DNA of 64,000 bases from Posidonia oceanica (taxonomy: Eukaryota > Streptophyta > Magnoliopsida > Alismatales > Posidoniaceae): positions 37,812,001-37,876,000 of the forward strand of contig JAZBRS010000049.1 in NCBI GenBank assembly GCA_037176725.1, given 5' to 3'. Positions within the stretch are counted from its first letter, which is position 1, and each line of letters starts with the position of its first letter. This document shows, in pieces, positions 24,052 through 34,535 of this stretch. The notes beneath the pieces were generated by a model. The model was given only the letters and a program-made list of their open reading frames with translations, did not search any database and was not told where the DNA came from. A program made the translations under genes and the position numbers.

Positions 24052-24113
24052 CTGTAGAATATAATTCTTTGAGGCTTCTGTCTAGTTGCTCTATTGAAAG
24101 AAATTAGAAGTTC
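24052..24113 (-). pseudogene. Captured exon of an Argonaute gene (PIWI domain)
   Basis: A 62-bp exon bounded by ccag and gtact encodes [20 protein letters not shown] plus a split Arg codon. Argonaute PIWI domains have [28 protein letters not shown] here, with an intron after IFYR in plant genes, which fits the donor site. The catalytic residues of the slicer are not in this exon. Next downstream exon (DGVSEGQ) was looked for and not found. A fragment with no enzyme activity, but long enough to give small RNAs against its parent. Confidence 0.83.
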
Positions 24114-24494
24114 CTGGAATACTCCATTATGCTTTTTCCAAAGACTAGAAATTTTAGATGTTGATTCTAAAAAAAAACAAGAAAAACAACCACAATAATA
24201 TATAACAGCGGCAATAATGCATAATTAGTACTATAATAGCAAACAACCACAAAGTGTGTGCGATGAATACATGATCCACAAAACAGTAGCAATGACAAAA
24301 CAGAAATACACTTTAGGTAATATGACATGATCCATAATATCAAAAAAGAAGGTAATAGTTTGCCATACAAATAGAACATGATCAAGGAGCTATATTCACC
24401 TGATACAAAGAGAAAAAAGTAAACTAAGTTATACTTATACATTTCCATAAATTTATATTAAATGACAACTAAAATACAAATACAATATGTAAAG

Positions 24495-24598
24495 TTAATA
24501 CCAGAACTCATCCTCCATCGTGTCAAACTCTACTTGTTTTATTGCTTGTAGCTCCATATGATCACTTGTTGATGCCTTTGAAGAACTAGCATCGGTAG
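24495..24598 (-). pseudogene. Detached C-terminal tail of the hAT transposase
   Basis: Minus-strand reading DASSSKASTSDHMELQAIKQ, ending DEFWY, continues a Ser-rich tail that also appears (IDASSSKAS) just after the hATC domain near 27600. The two were separated by the solo LTR at 24599-27551. Confidence 0.6.
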
Positions 24599-27551
24599 TG
24601 TTGCTACGACCGTTCGCGGCGACGCGGTCGCACGCTGCCAAAGCTCGCGTGCGCAGGCCGGTGAGAGGGACCAAGGCTAAATGGTGGATCCAAGGGGAAA
24701 TTGACTCGAAAAACACCGAAAAGCAGGGGCGAACGCAAAGGAAAACAAAAGAAAAGACATGGAGTTGCCACCTAATTTATTAAAACCAAGAGATTAGGAA
24801 AATTGTGTGTGAAAACATGCAGAAAACTCATGAAGCTCGAAAACAAACAAATCCAACCCGAATGTGTATGACACAAGGCCAATGCGGTCCAGAGAAAGGG
24901 TAATGACTCATGTTACACACAGAGAAAGTATTAGGCACCCCCGATATGCCCGAGGAAGTCGGTCTTTCTTGGCTAATCCGCTCTTGTGTGGCTAATGTTG
25001 GCGCATAACGCCGGTTTATGTTCGCCCGAGGGCGGTATGCAACATGCATTTATAAACCATGCAAAGCTTAACAAAATCATGTCAAAATGACTAATTAAAA
25101 ATAAAAAACCGTGGTGCGATGGTAAACAAGTTCGGGAAATGAAACCAAGCGTAAAACTGGAAAACCAATGCCAAACCACATGCCTGGACGCTAGAACATG
25201 CTCTGGAAACAATTAAGTGTAAGAAATGATGTTTGAATCGAAGGCAACACTTGGAATCAAGGCGCAGCAAACTTAAAACATTGGACGCTAGAGTACCCAA
25301 CGTCCTATGTAAGACGTTGGAATACTCAGCATCCAACACAGAGGACAGAAATCTGCAGAAAGGATGCTCATTTGGGAAAACAGGGATTTTAATGCCATAT
25401 GAAAGCCATGGATAAGTAAAACTAGATAACCAAAACAACAGTAATAAAAGCACAGAAATAAAGAGCAAACATGAAATCTGGAGATTACAGACTCAGGGTG
25501 TTAAACGCTATAAACACTACGTCTTACATAAGACACAGGTGATCATAGCGTCCAACGTAGAGAAGCAGATACATAAAACCTGGAAAGAAATCTGGGTTCA
25601 TGGATCATAAAAGAAATCAACAAACAACTGGAAACAGATAAGAACTTGGCATACATTCATGAACCAAACAAACATCCTTAAAGAAAGGATTTTAGATGCA
25701 GGCATTTAAAAAGGAGCTCTGGGGTGTAAGACGCTACAACCCCCTGCGTCTTACGTAGGATGTAGGAAGTGATGCGTCCAACATAGAGGAGGCTGATTAT
25801 GGAGAAATTTAGCATTCAATCAGAAAATAAGGGATTATGCAAGCCAGGAAATGAGTGAAAGCGACCCAAACATTGACATGCATTCATAAACCAGATAAGC
25901 ATTCCAAGGAAAATGATTTTTTAGGTGTTGTTTGCAAAATAGTGATTTGGGTGTAAGACGCTGAAGGTGCCCGCATCTTACATAAGATGCTGGGATCCTT
26001 GCGTCTTACGCCCAGGACAGACATTTTTGAAATATGAAAAGAAATCTAAGCAAAAATCGGCATGTGATTCAAAACATGGTATCCAGGAGTTCACGAGAAA
26101 GCATGTATCATGTTAATCCACATAAAACAGCATCCAAATCACATTTGCAAGGAAACTTATTTAAAAAGCAAACAGGGACGTTAGACGTTGTCACAGGGTG
26201 CGTCTTACGTAAGGTGCACCAGATTCTGCGTCTAACGGATCTGGAAAACACAGAGCGTGATTAAGCAACTAAATCGACCGAAAATGGAAAACCAGCTAGT
26301 TAGTAAGCAAGAGCATACAAAAACGAACATGGGCATGTAAAAATTATGCTAAATGGGCTTCTGGATCGCTCCACCCACCACTGCCCGATGGTCGCCGGCG
26401 ACCGCACGCATCACCGGCCGTTCAGACAACCGGGAGCTCAAAGAGCATGCCTGGCAAGTCGAATGGAAGAGGAGGAGGACCGGGAAGGTTCCCGTGACCT
26501 CAAGCGGGCCACGATGGCCGAGACAGGGGCTGCCACACACTCACAGGCCGGCGGCCTCGTGTGGGCGGCAAACCCATCGCCGGACTTTGGGAAGCAAGGG
26601 GAAAGGGGTGGAAAGCATGCAAGCTACGTACACAAGAAAGCATGCACGACTGTCACGAACGATTCTAAGCTAGGGATAAAGGAAATTTACCTATGTGTAG
26701 CCTGGAGGAGCTGTGTGCGACCGACCGACGTTGGTGACGACGAACGGACGATGAGCTTGAAGGTGGCTGGGAGGCTGGGAAGCGTACGGGAAGCCTTCTC
26801 GCAGGTGGGGAAGTACTCAGGATCGCTCGGGGTGGCTGGGAAGGCTCTGGTTCTCCCACTCTCTCTCGGAATTGGCTGCAGGTGGTGGAGAATGGGTTGG
26901 GTTGCTTGGTTTTGATCAGTAAAGCTCGCATAGGGGGTCCTAGTGGTAGGGCAAGGTGGGGAAGTCATGGCAGGACGTGGTGGCATGGGTGCGAGGTCGT
27001 GGGAGGTGTCAAGGGCGGTGAAAGTCAAGGGCAGTGTCAGGCCGGCATGGAGGTCGTAGGCGGCCATTTGCACGGGAGTAGGTTTGTGTGGGTGGCTGAG
27101 GCTTGGACGGGCGGCTCTAGGGTGCAGCACCGGCTCCTGGGCCGAGCCAGATGACGAGGCGGTCCGTGGGGAGCGGCGGAGCTGGCAGTGGGTGGCTCTG
27201 GGTGCGCCGGAGCTCGGGCCAAAGGCACTGTCACGGCTGGCACGTTGGACGCTTACTTGAGATGCGTCTAACATAGGACGTTGGCATAGGCAGCGTTCAA
27301 CGTAGGACGCTGGCCCAGGCAGCGTCTAACGTCCCAAAGGTGTTTTTAGGGTATTTTAGGGATTTTTGGTAAGGTTTAGGTGGAGTTTAGGTCTAGGGTT
27401 TAGGGTTTGGATTAGGTAGGCTTAGGTAAAGTTTTAAGCGGGGTTTAAGTGGGGTTTAAGTGAGGTTAGGGTTCGGGATTGCCATGCCACGATCCAAGCA
27501 AACTTCCAGAGAGAAATACCAACGTCCAGTTGCCAAAACGGGGTGTCAACA
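24599..27551 (-). mobile_element. Solo LTR (2.95 kb) of a long-LTR retrotransposon family
   Basis: On the minus strand it opens TGTTGACACCCCGTTTTGG and closes GTCGTAGCAACA. Near-identical 5-bp flanks GGTAG (24594-24598) and GGAAG (27552-27556) form the target duplication. No gag-pol is present, so it is a solo LTR left by recombination. It shares its ends and the GAGTTGCCACC / TTAGGCACCCCC blocks with the LTR at 58880-63651. Open frames in the GC-rich half (26346-27274) have no motif and run on both strands; I do not call them genes. Confidence 0.85.
25080..26270. repeat. Degenerate ~225-bp tandem array inside the solo LTR
   Basis: A short phrase of the form ACGCT(A/G)...GCGTCTTACGTAAGACGC recurs with the first ACG at 25285, 25505, 25731, 25958 and 26185, spacings 220-227 bp. 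Spacer sequences (for example cattcataaaccagataag) also resemble one another. Further phrases lie at 27245-27335. Confidence 0.8.
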
Positions 27552-27617
27552 GGAAGGTGACATGATCTAACCAATATGATCACTTATTGATGCCTTAGAA
27601 GAACTAGCATCAATATC

Positions 27618-29606
27618 CTAAAATGACATACAAGAATCTGATCTATCAATTGTTTCAGCTTTCAACCAATCTTGTGCACATATCAAAGCCTCTACCATAT
27701 CCGTAGTCAACCTACTCCTAAATGAATCAACAACTTGACCACCATTGCTAAATGCAGATTCAGATGCCACTGTAGATACTAGGATTCCAAAAACATCTCT
27801 AGCCATTGCCCCAAGTACAGGGAATCGCCCCACATTTATCTTCTACCAATCCAAGACATCAAACTTTTTTCCATTGATGTCTTTCCATCGTAAAACCTTT
27901 TCTTCCAAGTAATTTTCAAAATCTATTTCCTGTGGTTCAACTTCATCAGCAATAACCTGTTCATATCTACTTTTCCTTTTCTCACCGCAATGTTCGACAA
28001 CATTTTTTGTAGCCAAAACTCGATTCTCACCACTTTGAAACTTGATAGAACATGCATAGGCAGAAAAACAATTTTTTATTACACTTGCAACCTCATCAAC
28101 ATGCTTTTGGTATTCAATCCCATAAATTTCCTTGAAGTAAACTCCAATTTCCCGCATTTTACAACGTGGATCCAAGAAACAAGCCACAGTCAAAATATTG
28201 TTGTAAATTTTCCAATACTTATCAAATTTTGATTTCATAGCAAGTGACATAGCAACAACAACATCATCAGAACTTTTGGTCCATTCTAAAAGAAGCAACT
28301 GAATTTCACAAAATACCTCAAAGAACAAATTTGAAGTAACATAATTAAAACCAGATAACAATTCAGTAGCATCATAAAAATGTTTCAAACATTCACTCAA
28401 CATTTGTATATAGGTCCATTCATTACCTTCAGGGCAATGAGTGTATTTTGAATCTTTGATTCCAAATCTCTTAAAAATCGTCTTATACTCCAAGGCACTA
28501 ACTAGCATCAAATAAGTAGAATTCCACCTAGTGCAAACATCAAGAGACAATTCTTTTTTGATACTCAAATTCATCTGCATTGCGGTTTTTAAAAAGCTTG
28601 CTTCCATTTGAGGAGAACAAGTAACATACTTCACACTTAGTCGAACATTTTCAATAAACTTTGCAATCACTTTTAGACCATTTTGCACAACAAGATTTAT
28701 TATGTGAGCTGCACATCTTACATGAAAAAATGTACCAGCACAAAGAAGAGACTGACCAAGCCGATTTTTGACATGTTTAACGGCAACATCATTTGCTTTA
28801 TCATTATCTACTATTATTGCCATAAGTTTGTGATCAATGTTCCACCCAAGCAAGCGATTTAGAAGATCATTGCATATGTCAAAACCAATGGATCCATGCA
28901 CATTAAAGAAACTAATGATCATTTTCTGCAACTTCCATTCATTATCAACAAAATGAGCAATGATACACAAATAAGATTTGTTTTGCGTAGATGCTGTCCA
29001 CTTGTCCATTGTCAAGCTAATTTTGCAATGAAGTTTAGCAAACAACTCATACAAAATCTTCTTCTCATCATTATAAATAGAAGTACACAATTTTGAGATA
29101 GTTGTGCGACATGGTATCTTATGTGTACGTGAAAGTAAGTACTCTTACATCCTTAGATGTGAGACTATATTAAAAGGATATTCATGCACAATGATAGCCT
29201 TTGCAAGCAAGATCTGACTCTTTTTGTCATCAAAAACAAAACTTTTAAGTACAGTACTTCCATCTAGTTTTGTGATAGTGGCATTTATGAGTTGTTGACT
29301 TACATCAACCTCAAATCTTCTCAGACACCTTTTGGATGGTTATGCAAGTGTGTTGTGCCTTTTGTACTAGAATGTTCTCTTTCAACCTTGCAGTACTTAC
29401 ACACAACATATAAAACTCGCAGTTTCACTTTTTCACCATTTTTATCAATTTCAATATCCTTGTAGACTTTATCATAAAAATTTCATACATTAGTTGTGTG
29501 CCTTTTGTTTTTCTTGGTTGAATCTACTTTTTTTGTGCTTGTTGGGTCCTCAACAAATTATTCAGAACTTTGGGTGGAAGGATTACTTAGTGCAATTGAA
29601 CTCATG
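27618..29606 (-). pseudogene. hAT transposase (zf-BED / RICESLEEPER-like), broken
   Basis: Minus-strand start about 29606 (MSSIALSNPS). The N-terminal part has a BED zinc finger (VCKYCK ... TTHLHNH, C-x2-C and H-x3-H) with several stops. A 415-codon open core, 29090-27843, includes LTMDKWTASTQNKSYLCIIA, IIVDNDKANDVAVKHVKN, CAAHIINLVVQNGL and CTRWNSTYLM, the standard plant hAT landmarks. After a stop the hATC dimerisation domain follows at 27833-27618 (GRFPVLGAMARDVFGILVST then VASESAFSNGG). The usual length is 650-700 residues, so nearly all of it is here; stops in the BED region and before hATC show it is inactive unless repaired by splicing. Confidence 0.92.
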
Positions 29607-29869
29607 ATACCTAAATGAGAGAACATATGGAAAAAAAATCACAAAGTCACAACATACAAACAATTATATATGCAAAAATAAGAGAAAATGGAGAAGAAAC
29701 AACAAAAAGGAATGGAACTCTAATATTAAAGGAACAACAACAATATTATGCTTAAAATCTCTGATATTTATTGCTAAAATTGTTTTCAAGAAGTTGGAGA
29801 AGGAGAAATCAACTTCTGTTGTGGAAAGGTCGGCGTGGATCTACTATTGTGGTCCTATGGAAGGGGGCC

Positions 29870-30220
29870 GGCAAGCCGCTTTGGGGACCGACGCTGTTGT
29901 GGGGGCCGACGAGCTGTTGTGGGGGCCAGCACTGCTGTGGGGGCCGGTGAGCTGTTGTGGAGGCCGACGAGTTGTTGTGGGGGCCTACGTGGATCTACAG
30001 CATGGATCAGTGGTTCAGCAGAAGAGAGGTGGAGTGGGACTGTAGGAGGCATGGATCGGTGGTTCGGTGGAAGAGAGGTGGAGTGGGATTGTGGGAGGCG
30101 TAGATCTACGCCGTGGATCAGTGGTTCGACGAAAGAGAGGTGGAGTGGGAGGCGTGGATCGGTGGTTCGGTGGAAGAAGTGGAGTGGGACTGTGGGAGGC
30201 GTGGATCTATGGCGTGTCAA
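29870..30220. repeat. G-rich minisatellite near the hAT transposase 5' end
   Basis: First part (about 29880-29990): GCTGTTGTGGGGGCCGACGA-type units of about 30 bp. Second part (about 29990-30215): units built on GTGGATCGGTGGTTCGGTGG plus AAGAGAGGTGGAGTGGGA, about 60 bp, four to five copies. Long open frames on both strands here are produced by the repeat. Confidence 0.8.
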
Positions 30221-30343
30221 AGTGGATCGGTGGTGGAGAGTTCGCCATGGAGGTGGAGTGCGGAAGAGAAAGGTAGGCGAGGCGACTGAACTAGGGTCGT
30301 GGAGGTGGGTGTTGCTAGGGTTTTAAGTTTTAACCTTCAGATT

Positions 30344-30346
<3 letters not shown>

Positions 30347-30399
<53 letters not shown>
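30347..30399. repeat. (TA)n microsatellite
   Basis: About 26 TA units. A shorter TA run occurs at 32983-33001; together they flank the inverted-repeat element between them. Confidence 0.95.
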
Positions 30400-30402
<3 letters not shown>

Positions 30403-30740
30403 AGCATATCTGATACATGTTACCTCATTTTACCCATAGATAGGACTCAATCTTAACTGTCCATCAATAACATCATGGTAATCATCCAATGATCAAAATT
30501 AGAAACCACTTTCTCAAAAACTACCTGATTTTCATTTTAAAATTCAAAAATCAAAGCCCCCCTATACAACTGTCGTTCTCTCCTCCCCAAGTTGGATCCG
30601 ACTTTTTTGGTGGCCTCACTATATACCTAGGAGCGCCGCCCCCACACCGCCCCCTCCCCCCCCCCAACCCCCCTCCCCCTTGACGCCGGCCTGACTACCA
30701 TGTCCCCTGCAGCACACCGTCCCCCCATCTACCGCCTGGA

Positions 30741-30935
30741 CCCGCTTCGCAAAAGCCACCGTCGATCATCCTACAGCAACCCTACCACCACAAGCAGAAG
30801 CGTCTGTCACCACCCCTACGCTACCTCCAGCACCTCCCCCTCGGACCCGCTTCACGGAAACCACCGCCGATCGCTCTGCAGTAACCCCACCACCACAAGG
30901 AGAAATGTCCGTTGCCACCCCTGAGCCGCTTCCAT
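30741..30935. repeat. 105-bp tandem duplication in a GC-rich block
   Basis: The segment starting cccgcttcgcaaaagccacc at 30741 recurs at 30846 as cccgcttcacggaaaccacc. The period (105) is a multiple of three, so the plus-strand frame 30700-30924 repeats DPLRKSHRRSSYSNPTTTSR as DPLHGNHRRSLCSNPTTTRR. No protein family recognised; may be captured coding sequence or chance. Confidence 0.7.
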
Positions 30936-31789
30936 AATAAATGCAACCAAGATCTCAACGAATCAAAAGGTGGAAATCGAAAATCGTGCTTCCACTCCTC
31001 CCTCTCTTTGTCACTCTCTCTCCATTCCCTCTCACAAAAGGGTGGTGTATTTGGGTTCTTCCTAAGCAGACGATGTCGGAAGATGGTCTTGTGACACGTT
31101 CCTCGCCGGATGGTGCCAGAAGAAGGCTCTACGATACTGTCACGATCGTGCAGCAGCGATGAAAAGAATAAATAGTGAAATGTGTTTCGTTACTATAAAA
31201 AATAATAATAATTTCCCTTAATATTTTACTTTCTGTTTGATACAGTTTCTGTTCTAATATTTTAGTTATACTAAATAGTGAAATTAATTTCCCTTAAAAA
31301 ATTAGTAATACTGAAATGTGTTTGGTTACTATTTTTTCCTAAATAATTTTAATTTCAGTATTAAGTAGATATATTTATATGATTTTGCTGTGGGTAGATC
31401 TATGGCCATGATGTTAATTTTAATGTGATCATAATTAGTTTTGTAATACTGATTTCATATACATAGGAACAACAAAATAGTTTCGTTGCAAACTCTAATT
31501 GGTTTGTATTAGTTTAGTAATACTAATTAGAAAATAGTTTTAGTATTGCTAAAACTTTATACTGAACAGATTTAGTTACGTTCATATATAGATATGACGA
31601 TCAACTTCAAACGTGCATTCAACACAAGTAATTTCTAAAAGCTTTATTCCAAGCAGCAATTCGAAAAGAAAATTATTTAAAATAAAGCACTAGATTACAA
31701 AAGTTGTAATGAAAAAACTAATACAAATAACGACTTTGTATACTCCAATTTTGCCACAAAAAATATGAAAATTGATGTTATAATTGAAT

Positions 31790-32130
31790 TAGTATTACTA
31801 AATATGGAATAGTTTCAGTGTTATAAATGCATTACTAATTTAGTAATACCAAATAACGGAATAGTTTCAATATTACCAAATGCAATTACCAAAAGTTTTC
31901 ATTAACAATTTCACACTTAAAGTAATACCAAATAATTGAATTAGTGTTACTAAATATGGAATAGTTTCATTGTCACCAAATGCATAACTAATTTAGTAAT
32001 ACCAAATAACGGAATAGTTTCAGTATTACCAAATACATTTACCAAAAGTTTCAGAGTCACCAAATGCATAACAAATTTAGTAATACTAAATAGTTTCAGT
32101 ATTACTAAATACAAATCGCTAGATGTTTCT
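31790..32130. repeat. Diverged AT-rich tandem repeat
   Basis: Words such as taataccaaataacgga, atagtttcagtattacca and aaatgcataactaattta recur at roughly 150-bp spacing with sub-repeats. Flanking DNA (31200-31790) shows weaker versions of tagtaatact. Confidence 0.65.
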
Positions 32131-33174
32131 GTCATTTCACATATCTAAAACAAAAGGCATTATTTTAGTATCACTAAAATGCATAATTATAAAATAGTAA
32201 CACTAAAAAGCATTAGAACAATATGGATCAAACGGTATGCTTGGAAACTTGATCTTCTTAGAAAATTGAGTGTTAAACAACATAGAACCAAAAAAATTTA
32301 ATATATACCGTGTAAAGAATATTGAATATAGTGGTCTCTACAATGGCAGAAATTATCAGTGCATCAATTCCTTTATTTAATTTTTTTTCTTCAACGACTC
32401 AAGAGGGATGACCATCAATCAATTTGTGATTTAAGGAAAGAAATATTCTGTGATATAAACCATAAAGCCTTAACACACGTGACACATTGCAATATTTTTG
32501 GGCTTTTTAATGCAACGTAGATTGATATAGGATTACACAGTAAAACAATGAATCCTCACCACACGTAAAGAATTTGAATAAAATAATGAGAGATTTATGT
32601 GGGCAATGTAGGATTAACTATTTTGTTGTTCCCATGTGGAGTAACAAAATAGTTTGGCACTAGTTTTTTTTAATATAATACCAAATGGAATGTTGGACCA
32701 CAATTGGCATGTATTGCAGACAGTTATTTAAAGAATTCCCAAGCCACGTGAACTATTGGCATGACAGATCACCTGAAACATGAGGGATTTTTTATTGATG
32801 GTTACCAAATAAGAAACACATGTTTGCTTAAGAAGGGAAACTAAAAATCTACAAAACCACTTATCAATTAGATCCTAAAAAATAGTGGTTTCAATATTAA
32901 CCTTAGATTCTAGATCTAAGGGTTTCACATGTATCTTCCCTCAAATTAGTAAAATGAGGGAAGATGCATTAGAAGCCAATCCTATATATATATATATATA
33001 TATAATATTAATACGGATATCTGTATCTGTATCCATATCCGTTGAAATTTTAAATACATATTCATATTCGTATCCGTTCCAGAGCGGATATGGATATCCG
33101 TATCCACCCAGAAATGGATACGAATATGGATTTTTTACGGATAATCCATATCCGTTTGCACCCCTAGCTGGAAC

Positions 33175-33789
33175 GCCTTCTTTCTACTCCTCGTGGAGAA
33201 ACAACAGTGCCAAACTTCGATCATCTCGAAGTACACGATTAGTCTCCTTCTCGTCCTCCGAAAAGCCGTACAATCTCCTATATCCCGTCCTCTGAGAAGA
33301 TGGAGATCTACGTACTTATCAACAAAAATATTCAAGCACAAAATTTTCTATATCTCCCTCTAATATGATAACTCATATATATTGAGAAGAGATTATCCAT
33401 CCTAATATTTTGGTGATTGTACGGCTCATCCTAATATGATAACTCGTATCCTTTTAAATTCAAATGGAATAAAATTCGTGATTAGTATCTTATAAAGGGA
33501 GCAACTATCGTGTTTACAACCTTTCAAATTTGAAAATAGCGGATGTACGCGCGGACGTATGCTCAAACACTGTTTTGAAAAAAACGAACCAATGAACGTC
33601 TAGCTTAGTTGTCCGAAAAGTTCTGATTTTCGACACAAACCAGTAAACGTTCGAAAAATTCTTGTGTTGAAATATAGACTAGCAGACGTCTGAAAAATCC
33701 CTGTGTCATGGCTCTGTTTTCTGCAGACATCTGTTGGATTATTAATTTTTTTTAATTTTTTTTGAATTATTTGGAGCGATTATCCAACA
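33175..33789 (-). mobile_element. 3' LTR of Copia A, main piece
   Basis: On the minus strand it starts TGTTGGATAATCGC at 33789 and is collinear with 38705-39335. The missing inner part was displaced to about 21640-21943 by the hAT insertion. Divergence from the 5' LTR is considerable. Confidence 0.88.
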
Positions 33790-33800
33790 ATCCCCCACTA
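33790..33800 (-). other. Polypurine tract of Copia A
   Basis: AGTGGGGGAT on the minus strand lies immediately before the TGTTGG start of the 3' LTR, the expected place for the second-strand primer. Confidence 0.7.
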
Positions 33801-34535
33801 ATTCAAAAATGACGTTTCACAAAGAAACAACTGCGCTCAGTGTTAGGATGCCCCATAAGCTTGAATCCCACATTTATGACATTGACTTCTTACATGATGT
33901 GGGTGAACTGAGCATTGAACTCAAAAACCTTCACAATCTATCAATTCACACACAGTTTCCCTGGTTCTTTAATCTGGTGACATGATAAAGGCCCTATGTC
34001 AAACCTAGTGTCTGCCAATGGTCTTCAAGATAGTCTACACGTCCTATAGGAGATGGCCTCATCTCCACACTGCATAGATGAGATTATTGAAATCCCAGAT
34101 TTCTTGGCATAAGGTTCTGAACCTAGCTCCCTGTGGTCCAACCACTGTAGTGCCAATACCACTTTGGCATGAAGTCCTAGACCTCTTGATGGTGCCAACT
34201 CTATCATGGCTTGTAGTCCCAAACGATTATAATGCAGAGCCACGCTACTGTAGTATAAGGTCCCAGGCCCTTTCCTATGGTACTACCCACAGTGTGCCTC
34301 CTACAAAAGCACAATGCATCCCAGATGCATAAGGACTCATTAAGGCATCTTGCCAACCTCAACAAGATATGCACAATAAGGAATAGGCTTATTGGAGTCC
34401 AACTCCATTAGAATAAATAAATAGTGCAACAAAACAAATAAACCATCTATTTCTTCTTTGAACCATTACATAAAAGTCTAGTAGATTACTCTTTGAACTA
34501 ATAACAAATATTTAAATGGTAGAATACATAGATGT

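Larger units (their letters stand above)
30400..32979. mobile_element. Inverted-repeat element flanked by TA microsatellites
   Basis: Left end AGGGAGCATATCTGATACAT followed by GTTACCTCATTTTAC; right end on the minus strand AGGATTGGCTTCTAATGCAT followed by CTTCCCTCATTTTAC. Alignment is imperfect (about two thirds identity over 35 bp). TA on both sides is compatible with insertion into TA, but the TA runs hide the true target duplication. The interior has a Pro-rich GC block and an AT-rich repeat; no transposase. Confidence 0.5.
21944..33166 (-). mobile_element. 11.2-kb hAT element with captured host exons
   Basis: Ends TAAGGATGCAAACGAATCGG (left) and TAGGGGTGCAAACGGATATG (minus strand from 33166), the plant hAT TAGGG-type terminus. 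Perfect 8-bp target duplication GCTGGAAC at 21936-21943 and 33167-33174; sequence on both sides rejoins as one Copia LTR when compared with the intact copy at 38401-39335. Subterminal zones are full of ATCCGTATCCG-type motifs. Minus-strand content: BED/hATC transposase, then exons of Argonaute, acetolactate synthase regulatory subunit and glucosidase II beta. A solo LTR and a TA-flanked element are nested inside. Confidence 0.93.

Noticed and set aside
25080..26270. CRISPR-like array
   Set aside because: Spacing is regular but units are over 200 bp, divergent, in a plant LTR, and no cas-type genes exist here.
26346..27274. Long open frames on both strands in GC-rich DNA (up to 195 codons)
   Set aside because: They lie inside the solo LTR, overlap in several frames, have no recognisable domain and reflect high GC with few stop codons.
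29835..30326. 163-codon plus-strand frame
   Set aside because: Translation of the G-rich minisatellite; repeats in period with the DNA array.
30700..30924. Plus-strand frame with a 35-residue amino-acid repeat
   Set aside because: In-phase repetition follows from a 105-bp DNA duplication; no family recognised, so kept only as a repeat.
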